A DNA stretch of 64,000 nucleotides from Diadema setosum (taxonomy: Eukaryota > Echinodermata > Echinoidea > Diadematoida > Diadematidae). Under the pieces are notes generated by a model. It did not search any database, was not told the origin of the DNA, and was given only the letters and a program-made list of their open reading frames with translations. The position numbers and the translations under genes were made by a program. Shown here one piece after another: positions 23,771-35,200 of this stretch. The DNA lies in NCBI RefSeq assembly GCF_964275005.1, contig NC_092705.1, forward strand, positions 19,248,385 to 19,312,384, written 5' to 3'. Every line of letters begins with the position of its first letter. Position 1 is the first letter of the stretch.

Positions 23771-25652
23771 TACTTAGAACGTAAGATAGGGATTTTCAAC
23801 TTATCGTCGAGGCGGCATACTGAAATTCAAAATGGCGGCCATTCGATATGTTTGTCAGTCATTTCAAATCCATCCGTCACATGAATGTCCAAAATGTCCA
23901 AAAGCCCTTGCGTACGAAATATTATTGCCACAAGTCATGTAGAAGCCAAGACAAGAATTAAATTTTTAAGCTCTATTGTTTCTTCATGGCGGCCATGATA
24001 TTGGAATTCAGGATAGGGGCCGACCCAGTGGTCATGTCTCTTGGATCCGGCATTTTTTTTTTTTTTTTTAAATTAGCGCCCCCAAAAACCTCTAGCAACA
24101 AAATTTCATACTCTCCGCCGATGCAAAACTCGACCAATCTTTACAGCTATCTGCGCCACTACCAGTCTTATTATATACATACCAACAGCATGCATGAATT
24201 CCTGAATCTGTAATGCCTAACAAGGATGCTATATGTTTGGTACTTTTCCAAACATGAGGAGTCTGCAATAAACATTTGAATCAAACACACCATTTCTAAT
24301 TGTCCATTTTGCTACTCGTCCATTCATTTCCATTTGCTATTCGTCCATTTATACTACAATGTATAAGGGTTTGGAAGAAATCGTTCCATGTATAAGTGAC
24401 TAATAACTGTACTTGCTTCATTCAAATAGCTAATAAATCAGCGATTCCGTTAGATTTTCCATTACTCAGCCCAAACTGCACGTACTTACACGTGTATGGT
24501 ATAACCCCCTGTCAGATAAACCCTTGCAATGTCAAATGTCATAAAAGATTGTATACGGAGAATAGATTCTTTGATATCATGCGAAATCAATGCTCACTAA
24601 TTCTCGGTTGCCAGTATGTGAGGCACTCATATAGACCAATTCGGTTTGGGTACTGTTTTTATGCTAATTTCTAACCGGGGGCTTCAAGTATGCCTGACAA
24701 AAGATAATTCATGCACTGACATTGCAACGCCCCGACTCATCTCATAACCCATTGAAAGTGCTTTTGTTCTTCTTTGGAAGCCCCCAGTTATGGCTGCCAT
24801 AAGCTACAGTGCTCTGAATTCAGATTTATCTATAGGACGGCTTGCCCTCGGGAGTGCTAACATCGCTATAAACTATCTGTGACGAATAGTGTGATATTGT
24901 TAGGCAGAACAGTAAGGCCAAACAAGCAGATATTGGCAGAAATTGAATCCAGAAATTAAAGAATGGAAAGCTTATGACTATCGAAGTTTATTGCATTTTC
25001 CAAAACTTCAATGGCCGTCACAATCACATTAGTATTATGTGACGAGGACATTGTCATTGCCTCACAATTGATATCTGACTTGTTTGGTCATTAAAAAAAG
25101 AAAAGAAAGATATCTAATAAAAGTGTTGTTTTTTTTTTCAATATGGACAGGAAGGTGTCACCTCCTGCCATATTCACAAACAACATTGTAAAGCCGAATG
25201 CCCCGTCCTACTAATTGACGCAAACTAATGGAAATTGATGCAAACTGAGTTGTATCATCTAGATTCGGATTCAGCACCCTCGAAATAGGGGGAAAACGAG
25301 GTATGGCCCAAAATCTGACTTTGGCACCTAGACTATGTCCACCTCTTTATTTTCCTGGTGTGCGATGTATTTATAAATGCAAGAATTGTAGCAAATTTAA
25401 ATTTTCAAAGTCATGGTACTTAAAGACGCATGAATATTAAAATAAGTTTGTTTAATGTATCATTTGATAGAGCGTAAGTCAAAGTTTATTCTTGACACTC
25501 CATTATTTCTACACATCAAACACATCAAACACATCAAACACTCCATTATTTCTACACATTAAGCCTTTGTTTTGGGGTTATGTTCATTATGGGGACTAAG
25601 AGGTGTCCATCTCTTTCGCTTTTTTTTTTCTGATGTGCCGAGGGTCAAAACC

Positions 25653-25671
25653 AAATAAATAAATAAATGAA

Positions 25672-25722
<51 letters not shown>

Positions 25723-25723
25723 A
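25653..25723. repeat. (AAAT)n microsatellite
   Basis: AAATAAATAAAT repeated almost without interruption for about 70 bp, with one ATGA variant. Confidence 0.95.
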
Positions 25724-26196
25724 CTGTTGCAAATGGGTTTTAACATTAAATGTTCAAAATCACCGTACGCAGAGATGAGTGAATAAATAAGTTTGTTGAA
25801 TGTATTATTTGAAATGGCATCATATTGAAAGTTCATTTTTGAACACGGGTTTATTGTAAACATTGTGTTCCAATCATACGCCAAAAAGCCAAAAAGAGTA
25901 GGAAATGGTTTTTGGCATTACATTTCTGAAGTCATGGTACTCAAACATGCATGCATGAATATCAAATGAATTTGCTCAATGTGTCATTTGAGAGAGTTTA
26001 TTTTGAATTTTACTATGTGTTTCACTCGTACGCTCCATTGCTTCCGCACAATCAACCTTTGTTTTAGGATTATTTCTTATTTATGGGACGCACTGTATAG
26101 AATGAGCATATAAGTATATTTTCATAGGCATGTGAATGTTGCATGTTTCTTGTATATTGATATTTGCATTATTTGTTTGTGTATGGGGTGTATGTA

Positions 26197-26283
26197 TATG
26201 AAGAGCTTGCTTCCAAAAGGTGCTAAATCCATCATTTTTCAATGGATCTAGCGCCTTTTGGAAGCAAGCTCTTCATATGTACA
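26197..26283. repeat. near-perfect 85-bp hairpin
   Basis: GAAGAGCTTGCTTCCAAAAG and CTTTTGGAAGCAAGCTCTTC, with outer TGTATAT/ATGTACA and inner GATTTAGCACC-like continuation, form arms of about 40 bp round a loop of about 8 bases (CATTTTTC). It could be a miniature transposon or, if transcribed, a small-RNA precursor. The sequence alone does not decide. Confidence 0.7.
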
Positions 26284-28038
26284 TAAATATGTAAATATAT
26301 ATGTACTACCACGAAAAGAAGCACATTAAACTGCGCATCCATCTTTCTGCCGTATTACGTAGAAACTGTACAACTTTGCCAGCAGCAAGTAATTTTGCAT
26401 AATGCGTGTGCATATACCATTCGTACTATATGTGCCCAAGCACTTGTGCTAACACATCATCTCATCCCCCGCTGTGCCCTGGTGCCACACCCTGTTCACA
26501 CACCAGCACCTGCCATTATGAACCAGCTAGATGAGTTACAGACAGATAATGACCACCAGAATGCCTATTATCATGCACTCCAAAAGCAATCCTCCATGTG
26601 ACACAACATGGGCAACCCACCTCTGAAAGCCGCCACCAGACCCAAACCCAGACAGACATGCACCCTGGCACAATCCACACCTATGCACTTGATTATCTGC
26701 TCATCCCGCCACAGACAGCCACAACACAACCCAAGCAACACACGGCTCTGCCAAACAGGTAACTACTCAACTACTAGTATAGTTTTATTTTTTCATTTCT
26801 GCTTGCCATTACTTGATTCTTTAATTATATGATATGTTCGCATACGCCAACAATGTTTATAGTCTTTTTAAATGTCCTCCATCGTTTTTAGTGTTGCAAA
26901 CGCCAAAAGTGTTAGCTTATAAGAAAAGCGTCTATAGGGAGAATATACGTCTGTAAACGAGGTATCTTAAGAGGAATTCGTTCCAAAGGGGAAATTTTGA
27001 CGATGTTTTTCAACGCCTTATCATTGACATGGGGCCTCAGGACTACTCCACAGTAGGGCACAGGGGAGCTGATGGCATAGTGTGCATAGATTGAGGACTG
27101 TACCATAAATATAATTTAGGGGAGATTTGCAGGGATGCAAAAAGAAAATGGGTGTATATATTGGATGTGCACAGAAAACGGGTCATTGGGGGAATTAAGG
27201 TATATCTGCTTTTTCTAAAAAAAGAGTTGTATTTTCTCATTAACATACAGAATTTGGTGGTATAAGATCCATTTTGTGCTTTTGCCTGTTCAATTCTGCA
27301 TTGAGCCCATATTAATGCATAATTTTTCAAAAAGGGCAATATTTGCATTTTTTCTTAATATTTTCATGCTTTTTATCAAAATTCCTCCAAACTATCATTA
27401 TTCCGCATTTCCCCTTATGGCTGGAAAAAGCGTTATAAACATTCTTACGTTACAAGTTTTCACATATGATATAAGTTATTTCCTTTACAAAAAAATGATA
27501 TCAAATTCACATGTGGAATAAGGTTATAGGCCTACATTGAAAAAGCAGAAGCTTAATGAAAGGGTAGTACCACGTGTACAAATAACTGTCTGATTAATTT
27601 TCTTTGGCCGTTTTCTTTTTCTTGCTCTAGTTGCTGCAAAACCCTCAATGGAAGAGCATTTACTGGTCCGTGAAAAGTTACCACATCCAGTGAACTGATG
27701 TTTCTGAACATTACATTTTTACGTCGTAACCCGCATAAACCACGTATGACCACATCATTGTGATTTAATTTGATTCGATTTGATTTGCTTCGTGCATTTT
27801 GAAATAAATATGTATGATACTAAGGATTTGTAATAGATAATCAGTGGTCTATGTTCCAAAACGTTTAGGTCATATGAGATGCAAAAAGAACGAAATACAT
27901 GATTACAATTTAGAATTTTGGCTCAACTAAACTGTAAAGTTCCGTTCGTTACTCAAGAATCTTTGGTGTAATGTGACGTACTGATGTAAATTCATTTATA
28001 TATAATTATGTCATCGACTTAGATGCATAAGACAGCCA

Positions 28039-28434
28039 TTTTAAAGGGATGGTATAGTATTGGTTGAGGTGAGGATTGGGCTTTGAACTTTTTGTGAGAT
28101 ACCAAAAAACTACTTATTTAATAGTACAGAGCATACCATTCTAAGAGGAATTCAAAGTTTTATTTCATGGAAATTGGTTTTGGAATGGCTGAGATATCCA
28201 AAAAACAAAGTAGAACAAAGCCATCATAATAAAAGGTGGGTCCCACCTTATATTCCGGTCGCTCTGTTTTGGGTATTTCAGCCTTTTCAGAACTAATTTT
28301 CATCAAATTAACTTTGAATTCCTCTTGAAATTACGTGCTCTTTCATATTTCATAAAAGGTAATTTCATTATCTCAAAAATTTTTTTAGAAACCTGAAGTT
28401 AGGTCTCAACCAAAACTATACGATCCCTTTAAAA
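28039..28434. mobile_element. TTAAAGGGAT MITE
   Basis: Inverted ends TTTTAAAGGGATGGTATAG and CTATACGATCCCTTTAAAA are followed inwards by GGTTGAG/CTCAACC and AATTCAAAGTTTTATTTCATG/TTTGAATTCCTCTT blocks. It is about 395 bp with no coding content. A TTAA at both ends suggests a TTAA- or TA-target family. Confidence 0.7.
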
Positions 28435-29042
28435 AGATGCTTGGTGTGAAGTTGCACCCAATACAGTTATCACATCACACACTTCCTTCTGTAGAGAAAG
28501 AAGAATATCTATGTATATCAAATAAAAATGTATTCTGTTCTCCTTAAATCACTACATCGACGCCTCTGTTTTTCTCTCTCCGAGCACTACAACAAACGAC
28601 AGGACTTTTCGTCTCGTATTTATACACCAAAATTCAAGCAGCTCCAAACCGTCTTTTTCCCGTCATAACTAATATGTACGATGTTTTAACACGAGACATT
28701 TTCACGAGATTTTCACTCTGGTCTAAAGGTTTTCAGTCAGATATTTCCCAGAAAACAAAAAGTAAAAGACATTCAGCATTAACTAATTGTAAATAAATAT
28801 GAGACAAGGATAAATCAATTATTAGTGAACTCTATTTCGCTATTCCCAAGCTTCATTTACTACTGATTACAGTTGAGTAAATGGGAGCAGCAGACATCAT
28901 ATTCGTGTAACGTCAAGTGCTATGGAGAGCCTTATTGGTGGAGGAAAACTGATAACCCCGGGATTTGGCTATGTACATATTTTGCAATTACGTCATATAT
29001 AGTACAAAACGTCTACCCAGCGTATAAACTTTGATGCCAATT

Positions 29043-29207
29043 TTAATCAACTAGCAGTATTGTTTTGCCCGTTGATCCTTTGCGATTCTCGATGTCCTGG
29101 TGACTGGCAATGACGTCATCCAACTTGAATGTCCCACCAATGTAAGGCTTCAACCAGCCATCCTCTGTACCCCGATAGAGAACTTCATGCATGGTGTTTC
29201 TTGCTTC
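29043..29207 (-). CDS. CRYZ: CRYZ exon 8 (stop)
   Basis: Residues 274-327 plus TAA at 29043-29045 (EARNTMHEVLYRG ... GWLKPYIGG ... STGKTILLVD). Acceptor GACAG. I see no AATAAA on the minus strand close downstream, so the poly-A site is undetermined. Confidence 0.92.
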   Translation of the reverse strand, partial: EARNTMHEVLYRGTEDGWLKPYIGGTFKLDDVIASHQDIENRKGSTGKTILLVD

Positions 29208-32200
29208 CTGTCAAGGGGATGAAGTGAAATCACACGCAAATAATCAGGCTACATTGCCGTGTTTTGCTATAGGCTAGGAATTTCATTATAGCTTCGTAGC
29301 AGCTGGTCTTGCGTGTATGTTGTATAAGTGTGAAGGATGGGCTATTGTGACACTTTTGTGTAACATTATGTTTATATGTATATGATATACGTATATACCT
29401 CTCCTTGAGAATTGGGAGATATACCCATCTACTAATTGTTAAACAGTCTCATGATTCCACACATAGACTTGGCAAAATGGCCATTTTCAACCATCCGAAG
29501 GCAAACAAGAACATTTTCTCTTTTGTGTTAACGCACTCGCTATCAAGACTAGATAATGTCATTTCCATCCGTCAATCAGCCTTAACTGCAACTCCTGTAT
29601 ATTGTCACCTGTATATCAGCATATACAAGTAACCTGAAGAAAAATGGTAAAAAAGTACTATAAAATATATGGCACATATTTAGATATAGTCTTATATAAT
29701 CACAGAACAGATGATCAGGGTATCATGAAACAATACAAGTCAACATACATTTGTACTTCATAGTCCCTTTACTCTACAAGTTCAGATTTGTCTTTGGGCC
29801 AAAAACGTCGTCCAATATTTTCAGACAAGGATGTTCTCAGAAATGACATTACTGTTAAAATCAGTAGACCTTTAACAAAATGGACCTCCAGGCATGAGCA
29901 AAATTTCGAAAGCTTTACCGTGTCGCAAAAGAAGAGAGCACTTCCGGTTACTGTGCTTTCCTTTGTGACCATGTCTTGCGGGGTACAAGTCGCTTTTCCT
30001 CTTTTGCCCACAATCTGTCCGGGAAATAAAGCATCACAGGAAAGGGAAATAGTTAGTCTATGGATATATCAAATTAATAAATTGCCAAAGTTGTTACAAA
30101 TACCCTAAGACATTCTTTTCAGTGTCCAGAAAGAAACATAACATGGTTATTCAAAGTTATCTCAGAGCTATTCGTAATAGGCAACTCCATCAAGTTAGAA
30201 ATTATGAATGTTGTAATCATTGTCACTATCTCGTTACTATCTAAATTTGTATCATATATGTGTTACGTAGATGCTAAGAAAGCAGTGACTTAAGTATTAA
30301 GCAAGCAACCACGGGACAGACGGTTGTAATTCCTCTCTAAATGCCCAAGCGAAGAGGATAAACCTACCATGCCCAAGGGCACAAAAGCTGCAACCAGGGG
30401 ACTAAAAATACGAACTTCAGATTGACAGTATGTTTTCTTTTCAATTGACCCATAACAACTCCTCAAATCATTTTTTTTTTTTTTTTTTAGCTGAGACTAT
30501 CAATTTGATTTTGCTTCTGTTGGTTTACCACTAATTACTGTCACTTTTTCGTAACCATGACAACGTACCACGATGTGACCATGCTTGCTGATGAGCTCCA
30601 GATCCATATCAAAGTTAACGTCGACATTAGTTTCAAGGATTACATGAACTCCCATTGGACCGATGGCATTCTGTGAAAGAACGGGTGTAAACAAAATCGT
30701 TGCAGTATTCAGAATCTGTCATAGCTCATTCAACTCAGTGAAACTGAAAATAATACTTTAGAATTTATTATGGATGGCAAATTATGCGTTGATAAAGATC
30801 AATGACAGTCTCGACATGCGTGATTCTTTCTGACTGATGATGTTCAAAGCTGTGTTTTACTGTTTCGCTTTGTGATCAATCGCACATTTTTGTTTTCTTG
30901 TGACAACCGCCACTAAGATTTCTGGCATATCCAGTAGAAAATTCTGGGACACCGTGTATAATTTTAGTCTTGACAGGTAGAAACAAGAGAATGTAGGGAA
31001 TCAGCTTAAAACTTTGCAAAACCTGTATGTGTCGAGCATTACCCGTATTAAAAAGGCAAAGAGTTCAGACACTTCCTTCGTTAGTATTTTCTCTACAAAA
31101 CGAAAGAATGACAATTAGTGGTATTATCAAAATTAGAGATACTTTGTAAAATACTGTCTTGATGGAGAATTTATTTGAACGAGAGGATTCAAAACAAAAA
31201 ACAAAAGGATAACGTCTACATTAATCTTGAAAGAAAAAAATACACATTCCTGGCTCTCGCATTTATGTTGGAAAACCATCTACCTAATCTCAATGTTTCT
31301 TCACGAGGTAACATTTAACGCTGTTTTCTTTGGACATAGGCTAAATTTTAATTCATCTAGCTGCTAAGCCTTGTTCCCCTCAATGTGATTTACAGTCAAG
31401 AGAAACATGATGAGATTCTAGTCGAAGACTGATTTGTCGTGTCATGCAATTGGTTCTTTAGTGGACATGGGAAATGAATTCACATCAACAAAGTAATTTA
31501 ATTATCTGTGTGCTACATGAGATTTATCTGTTTACTATATGAGATGAATCTCATTTTCATCTATACTCGTGATCGAGGAAATCTTGTATTGTTACTTTTC
31601 TAGGCTTAAAGACGTAGAGAATATTGTAATGATATCATATCGAAAGATATCAAAATCACAAAATACTAAATTTAAGCAGAAATTACGAAAAGTGAAACTG
31701 CAAGATCTTTCATTTGTCCATTACATTTTCTTGACTTGATGAGGAAAAGGCAGCTATATATAATAAAACGAAGTCAAATGAACAAAATGTATACCTTTAT
31801 TTCTTTTCTGAAATCAATAGCCTTATAGTCGAAAACTTCATCTGCTCCCATCTCTTTAACAATCTGGCGCCCTCTCTCGGTGCCGGCTGTGCCGAATATT
31901 TTCGACGCACCAAGTCCACGCGCGAGCTGAATTCCAGCCAGACCCACCTGTGGGAGATAAACAGAAATCGGTGTATTTGTTGCATTGTCTAGTTCTCAGT
32001 ACTCTTAACACATCAATTTTTATAAATTCATGACAAATTACTTATCAAGCTTTCTTTCCGAAGGACCTATATATTTGAACATTAAAAAGTACTCAATCAA
32101 AGTTAAACATAAGGTTGCTAAAGGAAATGATTTTATCTAAATATAAAGACGAATGTGTTACAAAAGAAAGCGTTATAGAAACGTTCTTACAACTGTCCTG

Positions 32201-35200
32201 AGAAATGCTACAAGGAATTACTATAGTCATCTGTTTGAAAGTCAAAAGAATACAAAGCAAACTTAGAATTCAATCAATGAGTGAAAAGTTCTATTGTCTC
32301 AGACGGAAATATGTGAAGCTTTTAATGGCTATTTTGTAAATGTTAGATCAGATTTAGTTGGGAAAATTACTCATAAAAATAGCACAAAATCTTTTTAAGA
32401 GAGAATGGGGGAGGACACAGGAGTGTTTATTGATTTCCGGAATCATTATTTTGATACTATAAATCATGATATTATATTGCGCAGTAAATTAAAACAGTAT
32501 AGAGTCAGAGGCATACCTCTCCAGTGGCTGCGATGCTATTTGAGTAATAGATATCAATATCTTAGTTATGATGGGAAAATGTCTCCCAGACGACTTATTA
32601 CTAAATTGTGGCGTTCCTCAGGAATCTATTTTGGCCCCAACAGTTTTGGGCCCAACGCTGTTTCTCAACTATATGAATGATTTGCCGGATTCAATTGATT
32701 TCTTTAAATTCGGGACTTTTGCAGATTACACTAATTTATTTCATACTTTCCCATTCAAAGACAGCAGAGTAGATATGTCTCAAGTCAGTATGAATGTTTG
32801 TGAGGTAGTTAACTGGTGTATATAATGAATTGACGATTAACTTATCAAAAACAAACTGTTTAGTATATCATTGCTAGGGGAAGACATCGATCGGTCAAGA
32901 TCAAAGGGGAAATTAAAATATAGCAAATGATGTGATTACAGAAGTAGATGTTCATCATTTGTTAGCCTGCATGTTGATAAACATTTGAATTGGAAAACTC
33001 ACATTAAAAAGGTAAACAGAAACATGAAAAGGGTTGGTGAATTATTTCGACTAAGGAATTATGTGCCAAGGTATGTTTTTACACTGATGCAAAATAAGAC
33101 ACTATTGCAACCTCATCTTGCATATGGGATAGAAGTTTGGGGGAGTACTTATGAATCAAATTTAAAGTGCCTGTATATTACCCAAAAGAGGACAGTAAGA
33201 GCCATATTTTCTTTCAGCCTTATTATGAGTGCATCAATGCCAATATCTAAAAATCTATGGCTTCTCAATATTTTTCAATTACATAACGATAAGCTGCAAT
33301 ATGCGTCTGTTCTTTTATATAATAATCCCGAGAATAATTACTGTATATGAGAACACAGTGAACACCAAGCTGATGATGGTTGCTGCTGGCGACTGCTGTG
33401 ATAGCATCGTAACTTTGACGTTTGTTGGACGTTGGATTATTTCTATCAATGATTAGGACTTGTATAAAGGGTTCTCCTTGCTGAACTATTCCACTTGTAA
33501 AATAAATCGAACAAGAACAGCATCTTTTAGGGTTCACTAGTCAGTAATTATTTGGTTAGAAACAGTGTGCAATCGAACCGTACGTGAACAAAATATTTTA
33601 CTTACCGCACCGCTAGCTCCTTGGACCAGCACGCTGTCACCTTTCTTAAAATTAGCTCTGCAATTTGATTAACAAAGCATGGAAATCAGTAAGCATGGTA
33701 AACAAAACAAAGACACCACTCAAACACATGTAAAACTCAAGCTTACTATCATATTATATCGTGACAGTACTTCTGAACATCCGATCCTACATGCAAATGC
33801 GTATTATTAAGTTATTTTTCTTGAGGATCAATGCTAACTTTCTGCAAACAGTAAAATCAAATCCTACTGCAATGTGTTCTCAGATCTGATTTTTTTATAA
33901 TTTATGTTGATGTTTGATAATTCTAATTTTCCATTCATTCCGTTCTTATAATATCTCTAATGGTACCACAAGCATTATTTGGCACCAAACGTTTTCAAAT
34001 AGATATGATTCGTCTTCCCAAAGCGCAGATGGATACGGGGATCCACTTTAACCCACCTCGTCAACGCTCTTAACGCACTGAAATAGGGAATTGGTAGAAG
34101 GGCACCCTCTTTGAAAGTCAGATCCTCGTGAAGTTTGTATACTCGGTCTGCATCTGCTAGGCAATACTGAGCGTACGTTCCCGTTATCGGTTGGCACACA
34201 TAAACACGGTCTCCAGGCTAGTAAGAGGGAAAGGAAAGGAAAAGGGAAAGGAAATATCATAATTTCAAGTGACTTGGTAGGAAAAAAGCTTGGAGTGGTA
34301 TGGCAGCAGAAAAGAGAATTACAAAATTCTGTTCCTCTCTGTGCAAGCTCCTAATATCAAATTTTTAAGAACCACCTTGGTAGGGGTGCAACCCTGAAGT
34401 ATTCATGTTGGGGAAACGGTGTGTGCAACCATCCCTCCCATATTTAGGAATTGAATGAAATGTACGGATGTGCAAAGTGAAAACGAAAACAACATTTTCA
34501 AAAAAAAAAATGATCTTGAAATTAGCCAAGTTCTTTTCGCCCGATCACTTCTTAGTCGCACATCAACGTATACCAGATTGTGTCATTATTCCTTACCAAT
34601 GGAGTAGATTTACAACCACATATCACAGACTTAGCACTAGATTTTATTCATCACAAGTGCACGTTGACTTTATTAGGAATATAAATAAGTAAAAAGATTT
34701 CCGCACGAAACGAGATATGGAGTAAAGTCATATAGATTACGTTACTGAGTATTTGCTAATCGTTAATCTTGTCAAAGGGCCCCGAATACATCAACTGAGT
34801 TTTGAAAATAAAAGACAACATCATTCTTAGCTCACTTGCTCTCGGAATATTCTCGGAATATTGGTGTTATCAACAGAGTAAAGTTTCACCTCCTAATTAT
34901 TTCGCTGCTTATGCTGTATTCCTCTCTGATATTACCCTATTTACATAACGGTTTGTTGGCTTGGGGCAACACCCATCAAAATCTGTAAGATATATAGATT
35001 GCTGCTTCCGCAAAAAAAAAAAAGAAAAAAAAGTGTCATATTCAACTCTTTAATAAAATCTCACACAGATCCATTATTTGTTGTTTTTTTTTTAAAGAAT
35101 AAGTTGATAAAAATAAAAGATTTATATTATTTTCAATTGGGTCAGTTCATGTTTAATTAAAAAAAAAACCGGGACTTTACCTCCTTTATTTACTGATATG

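Larger units (their letters stand above)
24050..29000. other. gene-free interval with degenerate repeats
   Basis: No coding exon was recognised. Contents: a poly-T tract at 24053-24069; a small inverted pair (AACCGGGGGCTTC near 24673 and GAAGCCCCCAGTT near 24777); a possible fragment of the 3.8-kb nested element near 25255-25345 (ATTCGGATTCAGCACCCTCGAA); diverged repeats of about 200 bp at 25380-25610, 25725-25880 and 25900-26095 sharing ATGAATATYAAA...TTTGATAGAG-like blocks; an AAAT microsatellite; a hairpin; and a MITE. The last three are listed separately. Confidence 0.5.

Noticed and set aside
30500..30568. Read-through of CRYZ exon 6 to the stop at about 30500
   Set aside because: It would end the protein early, whereas the phase-0 donor at 30568 joins a well-matched exon 7.
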